This document shows, piece after piece, positions 1 through 7,335 of a DNA stretch of 32,143 nt (positions are counted from its first letter, which is position 1; each line of letters opens with the position of its first letter). Source of the stretch: Rhodospirillaceae bacterium. GTDB taxonomy: Bacteria > Pseudomonadota > Alphaproteobacteria > Rhodospirillales > Casp-alpha2. Both the position numbers and the translations under genes were made by a program. A model generated the notes under the pieces. That model was given only the letters and a program-made list of their open reading frames with translations. It ran no database searches and was not told where the DNA came from. The stretch is from NCBI GenBank assembly GCA_002686255.1, contig NZAZ01000135.1:1-32143 (forward strand). The letters are read 5' to 3'.

Positions 1-108
1 CCTCAGGGTGAGGCATAAGGTATTGTAATTCCTCATCCTGAGCAGCGAGCGCAAGCGAGCGTGTCGAAGGATTGTTGGAGAAAATCCACTTTTTCAGCAA
101 CCTGCTAG
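1..108. repeat. Right part of a MITE (family A), cut by the window edge
   Basis: This stretch matches 17558-17666 along most of its length. It has the same arms (TCAGGGTGAGG and CCTCATCCTGA), the same GTCGAAGGATTGTTG block and the same right terminal repeat (TTTTTCAGCAACCTGC, one mismatch to the other copy). The left terminus lies outside the window. The loop between the inner arm and the GTCGAAGG block differs from the other copy (AGCGAGCGCAAGCGAGCG here). The element ends at a CTAG at 105-108 that also supplies the stop codon of the acylphosphatase gene. Confidence 0.8.
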
Positions 109-386
109 AACGTCGGCAGATGTCCGAACCCGTCTCCTTCCGGCGCCTCGGCCGGGTGCTCGGTGATGTTGACGACCCGGGCCGCCGGCGGCCCCTGCCA
201 GCAAGCCTCGATCATGTCGTCGACGTCGGCCTCGGCGCCCGAGAACAACGCCTCGACGGTGCCGTCCGGGCGGTTGCGGACCCAGCCCCGCAGGTTCCTC
301 AGTTCCGCTTCCTGGATCGTCCAGGCGCGGAACCAGACGGCCTGGACACGGCCTTCGATGACGACGCGGACTGTCTTAACAGGCAT
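105..386 (-). CDS. acyP: Acylphosphatase
   Basis: This 93-residue protein should hydrolyse acyl-phosphates such as carbamoyl- or acetyl-phosphate in the cytoplasm. The acylphosphatase signature is visible near the N-terminus (GRVQAVWFRAW, residues 12-22, catalytic Arg20) together with the active-site Asn in GWVRNRPDG (Asn38). The family consensus is GxVQGVxFR, so Ala16 replaces the usual Gly. I chose the ATG at 386; an in-frame TTG at 398 would add four residues and overlap the end of pccA. The gene follows pccA with no gap, so co-transcription is likely. Its TAG stop lies in the CTAG target of the MITE that follows. Confidence 0.9.
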   Translation of the reverse strand: MPVKTVRVVIEGRVQAVWFRAWTIQEAELRNLRGWVRNRPDGTVEALFSGAEADVDDMIEACWQGPPAARVVNITEHPAEAPEGDGFGHLPTF

Positions 387-390
387 GGGG

Positions 391-2376
391 TCACTCAAAT
401 TCCAGAATCACCTGATCGACGGCCAGGCTGTCGCCGGGCCCGGCCTTGATGGCGGCCACGACCCCGTCCCGTTCGGCGCGCAGCACGTTTTCCATCTTCA
501 TCGCCTCGATCACCGCCAGTTCCTCGCCGGCCTTGACTTCCTGGCCCTCCTCGACGGACAGGGAAATCAGCAGGCCCGGCATCGGCGACAGCAGATACTT
601 CGACGTATCGGGCGCTTCCTCGACCGGCATCAGGGCCTGCAGTTCGGCGTGCCGGGGGCTCAACACCAGCACCTCAGCCTCGGCGCCGCCGTGGAACAGC
701 CGGTAGGCCACGCCCTGGCGCTCCACCTGGAGGCAGAAGCCGCGGCCGTTCAGGGTTCCCCGGAACAACGGCTGGCCCAGCTTCCAGGCGGTCTCGATCA
801 GGATATCCACGCCCTCGACGACAAGCTCATAGCCGCCGTCGACGGGCTTGATCCGGACCGGGACGGTGCCGCCGCGCAGGATCACCACCCAATCGTCCGA
901 CACCACCCGTTCGCGGCCGGCGGTCTGCCCCGAGATCATCGAGGCGCGGGCCTGATAGGCGCGATGGACGCAACCGGCGACGGCGATCAGCAACCGCGGG
1001 TCTTCCGGGGTCAGGTCCCGGGAATGGAAGCCGTCGGGGTATTCCTCGGCGATGAAATCGGTGCTTAGCCGCCCCTCGGCGAAGCGCGGATGGGCGATCA
1101 ACGCGGCCAGGAACCCGATGTTGTGGCGAACGCCGCTGATATGGAACTGATCCAGCGCCCCGGACATGCGGGCGGCGGCTTCCTCGCGGGTAGGGCCGTA
1201 GGTGATCAGCTTGGCGATCATCGGGTCGTAATAGATGGAAATTTCCCCGCCTTCGGCGACGCCGGTATCGACGCGCACGTGGCCGTCCCCGTCCGGCGGC
1301 CGGTAGCGCACCAGCCTGCCGGACGACGGCAGGAAATCGCGGAACGGGTCCTCGGCGTAAATCCGGGCCTCGATGGCGCAACCGTTCAGCACCACGTCTT
1401 CCTGGGAAAAGGCCAGCTTTTCGCCGGCGGCGATGCGGATCATCTGCTCCACCAGGTCGAGGCCGGTGATCAATTCGGTCACCGGGTGCTCGACCTGAAG
1501 CCGCGTATTCATTTCCAGGAAATAGAAATTCCTGTCCTGATCGACGATAAATTCGACCGTCCCGGCGGAGCGGTATTCCACCGCCTGGACCAGGGCCATC
1601 GCCTGTTCGCCCATGGCGCGCCGGGTCCGTTCGTCGACCAAGGGCGACGGCGCCTCTTCGATGACTTTCTGGTGGCGGCGTTGAATGGAGCATTCGCGTT
1701 CGCCCAGGTAAACGGCGTTGCCGAAGCCGTCGGCCAGGACCTGGATTTCGATGTGGCGCGGATTTTCGATGTATTTTTCGACCAACACCCTACCGTCGCC
1801 GAACGCGGTTTCGGCTTCGCCCGACGCGCGCTTCAATCCGTCCCGGCATTCGGCGTCGTCGGCGGCGATCCGCATGCCCTTGCCGCCGCCGCCGGCGGAC
1901 GCCTTCAACATCACCGGATAGCCGATCGCGCCCGCGATCCTGACCGCGTCGGAGGCGTCCTTGACCGCGCCGCCGTCGCCGGGGATGGTGTTGAGGCCGG
2001 CTTTTTTCGCCAGCTTCTTGGATTCGATCTTGTCGCCCATGACCGTCATCGCCTTCGGCCCCGGGCCGATGAAGGCGACTCCGGCCTCGTCCAGGGCCTT
2101 GGCGAATTCGGCGTTCTCCGACAAAAAGCCGTATCCCGGGTGCACGGCTTGCGATCGGGTTTCCTTGACAGCGTCGAGAATTTTCCCGATGTCCAGGTAG
2201 CTTTCGGCCGCCGGCGGCGGGCCGATCAGGACCGCTTCGTCGGCCATTTCCACGTGCAACGCCCGGGCATCGGCCTCGGAACAGACGGCGGCGGTCTTGA
2301 TGCCCAACCGCCGGGCCGTGTGGATGATCCGGCACGCGATCTCTCCCCGGTTGGCGATCAATATTTTCTTGAACAT
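391..2376 (-). CDS. pccA: Propionyl/acetyl-CoA carboxylase alpha subunit (biotin carboxylase + biotin carrier)
   Basis: This 661-residue subunit carries out ATP-dependent carboxylation of its own biotin and passes the carboxyl group to the beta subunit, normally giving methylmalonyl-CoA from propionyl-CoA. The N-terminal biotin carboxylase domain starts KILIANRGEIACRI. The ATP-grasp region has the glycine-rich loop KASAGGGGKGMRI, and RLQVEHPVTE is the usual carboxylase signature. The C-terminal biotinyl domain carries EAMKMEN with Lys627 as the biotinylated residue. The length fits PccA/AccA-type alpha subunits. The start is an ATG with AAGGAG upstream. Substrate choice (propionyl versus another acyl-CoA) is inferred from the PccB-like partner, which lies 2.6 kb upstream instead of adjacent. 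acyP follows directly. Confidence 0.93.
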   Translation of the reverse strand: MFKKILIANRGEIACRIIHTARRLGIKTAAVCSEADARALHVEMADEAVLIGPPPAAESYLDIGKILDAVKETRSQAVHPGYGFLSENAEFAKALDEAGVAFIGPGPKAMTVMGDKIESKKLAKKAGLNTIPGDGGAVKDASDAVRIAGAIGYPVMLKASAGGGGKGMRIAADDAECRDGLKRASGEAETAFGDGRVLVEKYIENPRHIEIQVLADGFGNAVYLGERECSIQRRHQKVIEEAPSPLVDERTRRAMGEQAMALVQAVEYRSAGTVEFIVDQDRNFYFLEMNTRLQVEHPVTELITGLDLVEQMIRIAAGEKLAFSQEDVVLNGCAIEARIYAEDPFRDFLPSSGRLVRYRPPDGDGHVRVDTGVAEGGEISIYYDPMIAKLITYGPTREEAAARMSGALDQFHISGVRHNIGFLAALIAHPRFAEGRLSTDFIAEEYPDGFHSRDLTPEDPRLLIAVAGCVHRAYQARASMISGQTAGRERVVSDDWVVILRGGTVPVRIKPVDGGYELVVEGVDILIETAWKLGQPLFRGTLNGRGFCLQVERQGVAYRLFHGGAEAEVLVLSPRHAELQALMPVEEAPDTSKYLLSPMPGLLISLSVEEGQEVKAGEELAVIEAMKMENVLRAERDGVVAAIKAGPGDSLAVDQVILEFE

Positions 2377-2557
2377 GCGCCGCCCCGCTCCTTGGTATTA
2401 CCGTGGTTTTCCGAGTGCCCGGATCTCTGGGGCCGAAGTTCTTGAACCACAAAGACACTAAGAAAAATAAGAAGGGGAAAAATATGAAGGGATTAAGAAA
2501 CACCCTTTTTAGAGTCTTTGTGCCTTAGTGGTTGAACTTTTTTTTACCTAAAAAAAA
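2377..2557. other. Intergenic region upstream of pccA
   Basis: No gene is visible. The region holds the pccA ribosome-binding site (AAGGAG just upstream of the ATG on the minus strand), the imperfect inverted repeat at 2442-2536 and A/T homopolymer runs around 2537-2558. The 17-base sequence around the pccA ribosome-binding site (2385-2401) occurs again, inverted, at 3825-3841. Confidence 0.6.
2442..2536. repeat. Imperfect inverted repeat (stem-loop) upstream of pccA
   Basis: The left arm at 2442-2462 (AACCACAAAGACACTAAG core) pairs with the right arm at 2516-2536 at 17 of 21 positions, around an A/G-rich loop of about 53 bases. A run of T follows the right arm on the plus strand, but no gene on that strand leads into it, so it is probably not a classical terminator. 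The arms resemble the 'accacaaagacac' type of simple intergenic repeat seen in other bacteria; that resemblance is from memory only. Confidence 0.6.
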
Positions 2558-2617
2558 CTACGCAAATACTAAAATCACCCGATCGACGGTCAGGTTGTCG
2601 CCGGGGCCGGGCTTATT
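2558..2617 (-). pseudogene. Remnant of the 3' end of a second pccA-like gene
   Basis: Positions 2573-2614 match the 3' end of pccA (406-447) at 37 of 42 bases. Read on the minus strand, the fragment encodes NKPGPGDNLTVDRVILVFA followed by TAG, against pccA's KAGPGDSLAVDQVILEFE: 12 of 18 residues agree and the stop falls at the equivalent place. No upstream biotinyl domain or EAMKMEN motif precedes it. It overlaps, in a different frame, the last codons of the 2TM-like gene. It looks like the tail of a duplicated or replaced carboxylase gene. Confidence 0.75.
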
Positions 2618-3024
2618 CCCGGTTGGAGGCGCCGGCGGCGGACTCTCCGGTTTCGAACGGGTTGAATGACCGCCTTGATCCGGCTTTCCTTGCCCGAACG
2701 CCTGAGAATCGGCCTCAAGGCATAATTGGCATGAAAGGCCAGAAGGCCCACCCAGGCGGCCAGGGGAACCAGGAAAAAAGCTTCGTGGTATTCCTCGAAA
2801 ACCGTCAGACGCAAGGGGATCACCGCCGCGATCGCGGCCACGAAGAAGGTCAAATGATTGGCCAACCCGCGCATGCGCTTGTGCCCGATGGCCACCTTGG
2901 CGTCGATTTCCTGTTTGAACTCCTTCACCATATCGGGGTCGACCCGCGCCGGCGCCCGCGGTTTGGCCGGGGCGTGGACGATTTCGTCCTCCAGCGCCCC
3001 CGGGATATCGTTTTCGTCGGCCAT
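2590..3024 (-). CDS. Small two-transmembrane-segment protein (2TM-domain-like), hypothetical
   Basis: About 144 residues from the ATG at 3024; a TTG at 3060 would add 12 residues and has no better ribosome-binding site. The N-terminal part is hydrophilic and proline-rich. It is followed by the amphipathic KEFKQEIDAKVAIGHKRMRG and two hydrophobic segments (around LTFFVAAIAAVIPL and AFFLVPLAAWVGLLAF), then a basic tail. This layout resembles the 2TM domain family of inner-membrane proteins with unknown function. The last codons run out of frame into the pccA-like remnant at 2558-2617, so the natural C-terminus may have been altered. No function can be assigned. Confidence 0.6.
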   Translation of the reverse strand: MADENDIPGALEDEIVHAPAKPRAPARVDPDMVKEFKQEIDAKVAIGHKRMRGLANHLTFFVAAIAAVIPLRLTVFEEYHEAFFLVPLAAWVGLLAFHANYALRPILRRSGKESRIKAVIQPVRNRRVRRRRLQPGISPAPATT

Positions 3025-3100
3025 GCCATAGGTGCTAACCCGCCTTGCGGCCTTCCGCAACAGGCAATAGCCACAAACCGACCTCGAATGGGCGGCCGCG

Positions 3101-3787
3101 TCATCGGGGTCCGGCGAGGGCGCGCACTTGTTGCATCAGCGCTTCGGCGCGAAACGCCCCCGACGCGCCGACATCGAACCCCGCGGCCGCGAGAGCGCGG
3201 GCGGTCCAGGTGTTGCAGGTATTGAAGAGGTGAAAGCTGCCCTTCGCGGGATAAAAACGGCTCGTGGCGTAGAGCCCCGGTCCCGTGGCGGCGGCGCGCG
3301 CGGCTCCGGAGCGCTCGAAGGTGGCGTCGAGGAAATCGACGAGACGGCGGAAGTTTTCATCGTCGATCGGAAGTGAAACAACCTCGGCCTTGGGGTAGAC
3401 GCGCGCCGGTTCCCCCCACAGGCCGGCGACATGAACCACGGCCGGGGTCGGAACGAGCGCGGCCTGCAAGGACATGCCGAAGGTCGGCTGCTTGGCCGGA
3501 TAGTAGACGGCGTCGCCCCAGCCGAACTCGAGGAAACGCGCCTCGGGGAAATCCGCCGTCTCGGGAAGCCGATCGGGCGGCAGGTCGGCCTTCGCCACGA
3601 CAATGCCGCTGTGCCAGCCGTTGCTGGTGACGAAGATGACGGTCTTCGCGCCCAGGTAGGTTGGGCTCGGGGGCGGGGCGGGCGGCGGCGGCGCACAGGC
3701 CGTCAGCAGCAACGCCAGCACCGGCACGATCCAAGGCCGGGGTCGCGGGAGACGAATGTCGTCGGATCGTCGCCTAAATATCGGCAT
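3101..3787 (-). CDS. DUF2459-family lipoprotein
   Basis: A 228-residue predicted lipoprotein. The N-terminus has a basic stretch, a hydrophobic segment (WIVPVLALLLTAC) and a lipobox LTAC with the lipidated Cys at residue 31, then a proline-rich linker. The body has the features I associate with DUF2459 (TIGR02117, first noted near urease genes): VTSNGWHSGIVV, FLEFGWGDAVYY and FHLFNTCNTWTARAL. The conserved His and Cys suggest a papain-like or NlpC/P60-like fold, but that is inference and no activity is known. The ATG at 3787 has AGGA eight bases upstream. No urease genes are in the window. Confidence 0.8.
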   Translation of the reverse strand: MPIFRRRSDDIRLPRPRPWIVPVLALLLTACAPPPPAPPPSPTYLGAKTVIFVTSNGWHSGIVVAKADLPPDRLPETADFPEARFLEFGWGDAVYYPAKQPTFGMSLQAALVPTPAVVHVAGLWGEPARVYPKAEVVSLPIDDENFRRLVDFLDATFERSGAARAAATGPGLYATSRFYPAKGSFHLFNTCNTWTARALAAAGFDVGASGAFRAEALMQQVRALAGPR

Positions 3788-3874
3788 GCGGTTTATCCTA
3801 AATCACCGTAGGGTCATTCCAGCAGTAATACCAAGGAGCGGTGGCCAATCTTGCATCTCGGGCCTAGGCGCCAG

Positions 3875-4564
3875 TCAGGATCGCTTTTTGAGTATCATGA
3901 ACCGTGCCTGAAAGCCGCTTTCCCGCCAAGCGAAATGGGTGATGAACGTGTGCCCCAAGAGCAAGAGTGTGAGCCCCCATTCGAAAGCATCCTCGTAGCG
4001 GCGGTAATCATCATAAAACGCCCAGGACAACAGGCTGACCGCCCCCAGGATAGCAACGGCGCCGCAGATCGCCACGAGGCTCCGGTATGTTGACACCGAC
4101 ATCGGCACACCCCGCGTTCTCACCACCGACGCTATCTGGACGGTCATCAATAGTTGGGCGGGGTAAGTAAAGATGTAGAAAAGGATCATGCCGATGCGGC
4201 GTTGCTGGCGATAGAGATCACCCGCCTCACCCAAGAGGCTGGAATAGACAAACAGACCCAAGGCCGCCGCCATTCCGAGCCATGCCATGGCGCGGTTGAG
4301 TCGAACCATGCGCGTTCCCAGTGCCTTGAGCCAGCCTGAACTGAGTCTCCAGTAGATCATCATCAAGACGGCGGTAGGGATGATCGCGGCGCGGAAAACG
4401 ACACTCTCGGGACGATGACGCCCGGTGGCGCTGATGGATACGCAGTCCGGGAAGTAAGGAAAGCACCACGAGACATGGCCTTGATTGGCGGCCAGAAGAT
4501 AACTGATGTGAACGGCGACAGCGGGTAGCAGGGCCGTCGCCAAGGGAATGGCTTTCAGTTTCAT
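3875..4564 (-). CDS. Six-TM membrane protein, possibly Frag1/DRAM/Sfk1 family
   Basis: About 229 residues from the ATG at 4564, chosen because AAAGGA lies five to eight bases upstream; an upstream start at 4597 has no such site. Six hydrophobic segments are visible, among them IPLATALLPAVAVHISYLLA, AAIIPTAVLMMIYW, AMAWLGMAAALGLFVYSSLL and WGLTLLLLGHTFITHFAW. The loop CFPYFPDCVSISATGRHRPE and the following FRAAIIP recall the 'PYISDTG..PPE..F' loop of the Frag1/DRAM/Sfk1 family. The match is by eye only. Bacterial members have no defined role. A LexA-type box lies 167 bp upstream, but in the opposite orientation. Confidence 0.7.
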   Translation of the reverse strand: MKLKAIPLATALLPAVAVHISYLLAANQGHVSWCFPYFPDCVSISATGRHRPESVVFRAAIIPTAVLMMIYWRLSSGWLKALGTRMVRLNRAMAWLGMAAALGLFVYSSLLGEAGDLYRQQRRIGMILFYIFTYPAQLLMTVQIASVVRTRGVPMSVSTYRSLVAICGAVAILGAVSLLSWAFYDDYRRYEDAFEWGLTLLLLGHTFITHFAWRESGFQARFMILKKRS

Positions 4565-4704
4565 CCGTATCCTTTCCCGGGTGGGGCCATCGGGCAATTA
4601 ACCCACTCCCACGAAATACCAACTCTTGCTTAGACTCGGCGCCGAAGAAAGGGCATCGGGTCGCCTTCGGGTCGATTGAGGGTTAAAAAAAATCCTGTCC
4701 GGGC

Positions 4705-4745
4705 TTGAAAACCGTCTCGAAACCGATTATGTTCTTTTTTTGTTC
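4705..4745 (+). promoter_or_regulatory. Sigma70-like promoter overlapped by a LexA-type SOS box
   Basis: A -35 element TTGAAA (4705-4710) and a -10 element TATGTT (4728-4733) are separated by 17 bp. The box GTTC-TTTTTTT-GTTC (4731-4745) overlaps the -10 element and the start region. GTTC-N7-GTTC is the established LexA operator of alphaproteobacteria. The N7 here is all T, so chance in a T-rich tract is possible, but the overlap with a well-spaced promoter argues for a real site. Confidence 0.6.
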
Positions 4746-4878
4746 TTTTACAGGGTGAATACCGCCCTCTCGACCGTTCGGGCCGACAACGCCGGGATGG
4801 ACGGGAAACGGGCCAGGAAAACCGGGGCCGGACGGCGGGCCGTCGGGAATTCGCGCCCGCGGTGGAAATGCAGATCTT

Positions 4879-4918
4879 TGCCTACTTATGCCTACTTATG
4901 CCTACCAATGCCTACCTT
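4879..4918 (+). repeat. Four tandem decamers, consensus TGCCTACYWA
   Basis: TGCCTACTTA occurs twice, then TGCCTACCAA and TGCCTACCTT, all in exact 10-bp register. A related set (TGCCGACTTA, TGCCGACCGA, TGCTGACCTT) lies on the minus strand at 13513-13546, with similar flanks (TTGCC before and ACCTTTC at the end). Confidence 0.85.
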
Positions 4919-4974
4919 TCGACGGGGATTCGGGCTTGTCTCGTTTTAAATCAAAGGCTTAGGCCGTTTCGACC

Positions 4975-5014
4975 CGCCTTTAAACGTCCTTTAACGCCTT
5001 TGAACGCCCTTAAA
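4975..5014 (-). repeat. Four tandem decamers overlapping the pccB stop codon
   Basis: On the minus strand the units are TTTAAGGGCG, TTCAAAGGCG, TTAAAGGACG and TTTAAAGGCG, in exact 10-bp register. The pccB stop codon TAA lies inside the first unit. The unit sequence is unrelated to that of the array at 4879-4918, but the period and copy number are the same. Confidence 0.8.
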
Positions 5015-6542
5015 GCGGGATGTTGCCGTGCTTCTTCCACGGGTTGTCGAGTTTCTTGGTGCGCAGCATGCCGAGGCTCTTGGCGATCCTGAGGCGCGTG
5101 TTGTGGGGCATGATGACGTCGTCGATGTAGCCCCGGTGCCCGGCGATGAACGGGTTGGCGAAACGCCGGCGGTATTCCTCGGTGCGCTCGGCGATCTTTT
5201 CCTCGTCGCCGATGTCGCCGCGGAAGATGATCTCGACCGCCCCCTTCGGCCCCATGACCGCGATCTCAGCCGACGGCCAGGCGAAGTTGACGTCGCCGCG
5301 CAGGTGCTTCGAGCTCATGACGTCGTACGCCCCGCCATAGGCCTTGCGGGTAATCACCGTCACCTTGGGCACCGTCGCCTCGGCAAAGGCGAACAGCAGC
5401 TTCGCCCCGTGCTTGATGATGCCGCCCAGTTCCTGCGCCGTGCCGGGCAAAAAGCCGGGCACGTCGACGAAGGTGACGATGGGGATATTGAAGCAGTCGC
5501 AGAACCTGACGAACCGCCCGCCCTTGATCGAGGACGAGATATCGAGGCAACCGGCCACCACCATCGGTTGATTGGCGACGATGCCGACGGTGGCGCCTTC
5601 CATGCGCCCGAAGCCGATGATGATGTTGGCGGCGTAATCGGGCTGCAGCTCGAAGAAATCGCCTTCGTCGACCACCTTTTCGATCAACTCCTTCATGTCA
5701 TAAGGCTTGGCCGGGTCGTCGGGGATCAGGGTGTCCAGCGATTCCTCGACCCGGTCGCCGGGGTCCGGCGTCGGCCTTGACGGCGGGCGTTCGGTGTTGT
5801 TGGCGGGCAGGAAGTCGATGAAGCGGCGCACCGACAGCAACGCCTCGGCGTCGTTGTTGAACGCCTTGTCGGCGACGCCCGACGTCGTGGTGTGGGTGCC
5901 GGCGCCGCCCAGTTCCTCGAGCGTCACTTCCTCGTGGGTGACGGTCTTCACCACGTCGGGGCCGGTGACGAACATATACGACGTGTCCCGGACCATGAAG
6001 ATGAAGTCGGTCATCGCCGGCGAATACACAGCCCCCCCGGCGCACGGCCCCATGATCAGGGAAATCTGCGGCACCACGCCGGATGCCAGGACGTTGCGTT
6101 GGAACACCTCGGCATAGCCGCCCAGCGACGTCACTCCTTCCTGGATGCGCGCGCCGCCGGAATCGTTGATGCCGACCACCGGCGCCCCGACCTTCATCGC
6201 CTGGTCCATGATCTTGCAGATTTTCCCGGCGTGGGCTTCGGACAGCGAGCCGCCGAAGACGGTGAAATCCTGGCTGAAGACGAATATCAGCCGTCCGTTG
6301 ACGGTGCCGAAGCCGGTGACGACGCCGTCGCCGGGGATGGTCTTCTCCGCCATGCCGAAATCGGTGGCCTGGTGTTCGACGAACATGTCCCATTCCTCGA
6401 ACGAGCCGGGATCGAGCAGCAGTTCGATGCGTTCGCGCGCCGTCAGCTTGCCCTTGGCGTGCTGGGCGTCGATGCGCTTCTGGCCGCCGCCCTTGCGGGC
6501 GCGTTCACGCTTTTCCTCCAACTGGCGGATGATGTCCTGCAT
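5010..6542 (-). CDS. pccB: Propionyl-CoA carboxylase beta subunit (carboxyltransferase)
   Basis: A 510-residue carboxyltransferase that moves CO2 from carboxybiotin to an acyl-CoA, normally propionyl-CoA. It feeds the methylmalonyl-CoA route from odd-chain fatty acids and branched amino acids. The N-terminal half has [20 protein letters not shown] and [17 protein letters not shown], which form the acyl-CoA and oxyanion site. The C-terminal half has [20 protein letters not shown] and [14 protein letters not shown], which hold the biotin side. The length matches PccB. It lies just downstream of the ATP12 gene. In many relatives pccA is close by; here three other genes intervene. Its stop codon is within a decamer array. 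Confidence 0.95.
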   Translation of the reverse strand: MQDIIRQLEEKRERARKGGGQKRIDAQHAKGKLTARERIELLLDPGSFEEWDMFVEHQATDFGMAEKTIPGDGVVTGFGTVNGRLIFVFSQDFTVFGGSLSEAHAGKICKIMDQAMKVGAPVVGINDSGGARIQEGVTSLGGYAEVFQRNVLASGVVPQISLIMGPCAGGAVYSPAMTDFIFMVRDTSYMFVTGPDVVKTVTHEEVTLEELGGAGTHTTTSGVADKAFNNDAEALLSVRRFIDFLPANNTERPPSRPTPDPGDRVEESLDTLIPDDPAKPYDMKELIEKVVDEGDFFELQPDYAANIIIGFGRMEGATVGIVANQPMVVAGCLDISSSIKGGRFVRFCDCFNIPIVTFVDVPGFLPGTAQELGGIIKHGAKLLFAFAEATVPKVTVITRKAYGGAYDVMSSKHLRGDVNFAWPSAEIAVMGPKGAVEIIFRGDIGDEEKIAERTEEYRRRFANPFIAGHRGYIDDVIMPHNTRLRIAKSLGMLRTKKLDNPWKKHGNIPL

Positions 6543-6597
6543 GGCGCCCCCGGATGGTGATCGTAGCCGTTGCCCTTACTGTACCGAATTTCGTGGG

Positions 6598-7314
6598 CTA
6601 AATAAAATCGTCGGTCAATTCGACCAGCGCCGCCGCCGCCGCGATTTCCATTTTCAGGGCCTCCAGGCGCCCGGCCTGTTCCGGGTCCCCGCCCCATTTT
6701 TCGTTGTGCCAGGTTTCGTCCAACTGCGAGGCGGCGGCCGCCTCCCCGGCGGTGATATGGCCGTGGACCAGGGCCAGCCCGATGATCAACGACCCCGAGG
6801 CCTGGGTTACCGCGGCCACGGCGGTGAGTTGAAGGTCATCCAGGGCCTCGACGGCGCGGCGGAGGTTTTCCAGCGCTGCCCTGGGCTGGTCCCTGGGAAC
6901 GATGCCCTCCGTTGCCGCCAGCCGGGCGCCGAACTTCTCCGCCGCCCAATCGAGAAGCGGCTGCCACCGGGCCTGCTGGTGTCGTTTGAGTTCCTGGGGC
7001 TCGTCGGCCCGGTAACACAGCAAATCGGTTGGGGCGTATTTGAGCGTATGGTCGATTATCGCTCCACGGCCGTTCTTGACCCGGTCGATGGCGGTGCAGG
7101 CAAGACCAGTGATGGGCATGGATTCGGCCCGGATGTCGCCGTCCTGGCCGGCCCATTCCCGGGCCACCGCCCGGGCCAGCCTTTCGCTGACAAGGACCAG
7201 CGGGTTGCCTTCCGGCGTATTGGCCGGCCGGCCGTCGAGGGTCAGCGCGAAGCCGCCGCCGGCGGCTTTATAACCGGCTTCCTTGTAGAAACGCTTGGCA
7301 TTGCCCCAGGGCAT
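6598..7314 (-). CDS. ATP12-family F1-ATPase assembly chaperone
   Basis: A 238-residue protein of the ATP12 family, which in mitochondria binds the F1 alpha subunit before assembly with beta. Alphaproteobacterial homologues are thought to do the same. Family features are the N-terminal RFYKEAGYKAAGGGFALTLDGRPANTP, then ITGLACTAIDRV, the TDLLCYRAD segment and the late SLIIGLALVHGHITAGEAAAAS. The protein is cytoplasmic with no signal peptide. It starts 21 bp after asmA and is followed by pccB, so it probably belongs to a left-going transcript with HAD and asmA. The identification rests on several colinear motifs and is firm; the partner is inferred from the family. Confidence 0.88.
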   Translation of the reverse strand: MPWGNAKRFYKEAGYKAAGGGFALTLDGRPANTPEGNPLVLVSERLARAVAREWAGQDGDIRAESMPITGLACTAIDRVKNGRGAIIDHTLKYAPTDLLCYRADEPQELKRHQQARWQPLLDWAAEKFGARLAATEGIVPRDQPRAALENLRRAVEALDDLQLTAVAAVTQASGSLIIGLALVHGHITAGEAAAASQLDETWHNEKWGGDPEQAGRLEALKMEIAAAAALVELTDDFI

Positions 7315-7335
7315 GGAATCCCGTCCGAAGACCCG

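Larger units (their letters stand above)
4598..5009. other. 412-bp intergenic region with SOS-type promoter and decamer repeats
   Basis: No gene could be recognised. The region contains a promoter with a LexA-type box (4705-4745, plus strand) and two sets of four tandem 10-bp repeats (4879-4918 and 4975-5014). A plus-strand reading frame opens after the promoter (GTG 4755 or ATG 4797, ending at 4949). Its predicted product is basic and unlike anything I recognise, and its second half is encoded by the repeats. It is not called as a gene. Confidence 0.6.

Noticed and set aside
1090-2445. Plus-strand frame of about 450 codons antisense to pccA
   Set aside because: It mirrors the codons of pccA, has no ribosome-binding site and resembles no family.
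2442-2546. Rho-independent terminator
   Set aside because: The T-run is on the plus strand, where no gene reads towards it; the stem is imperfect and the loop very long.
4879-5014. Possible CRISPR array
   Set aside because: Units are only 10 bp with no unique spacers, and no cas genes are present.
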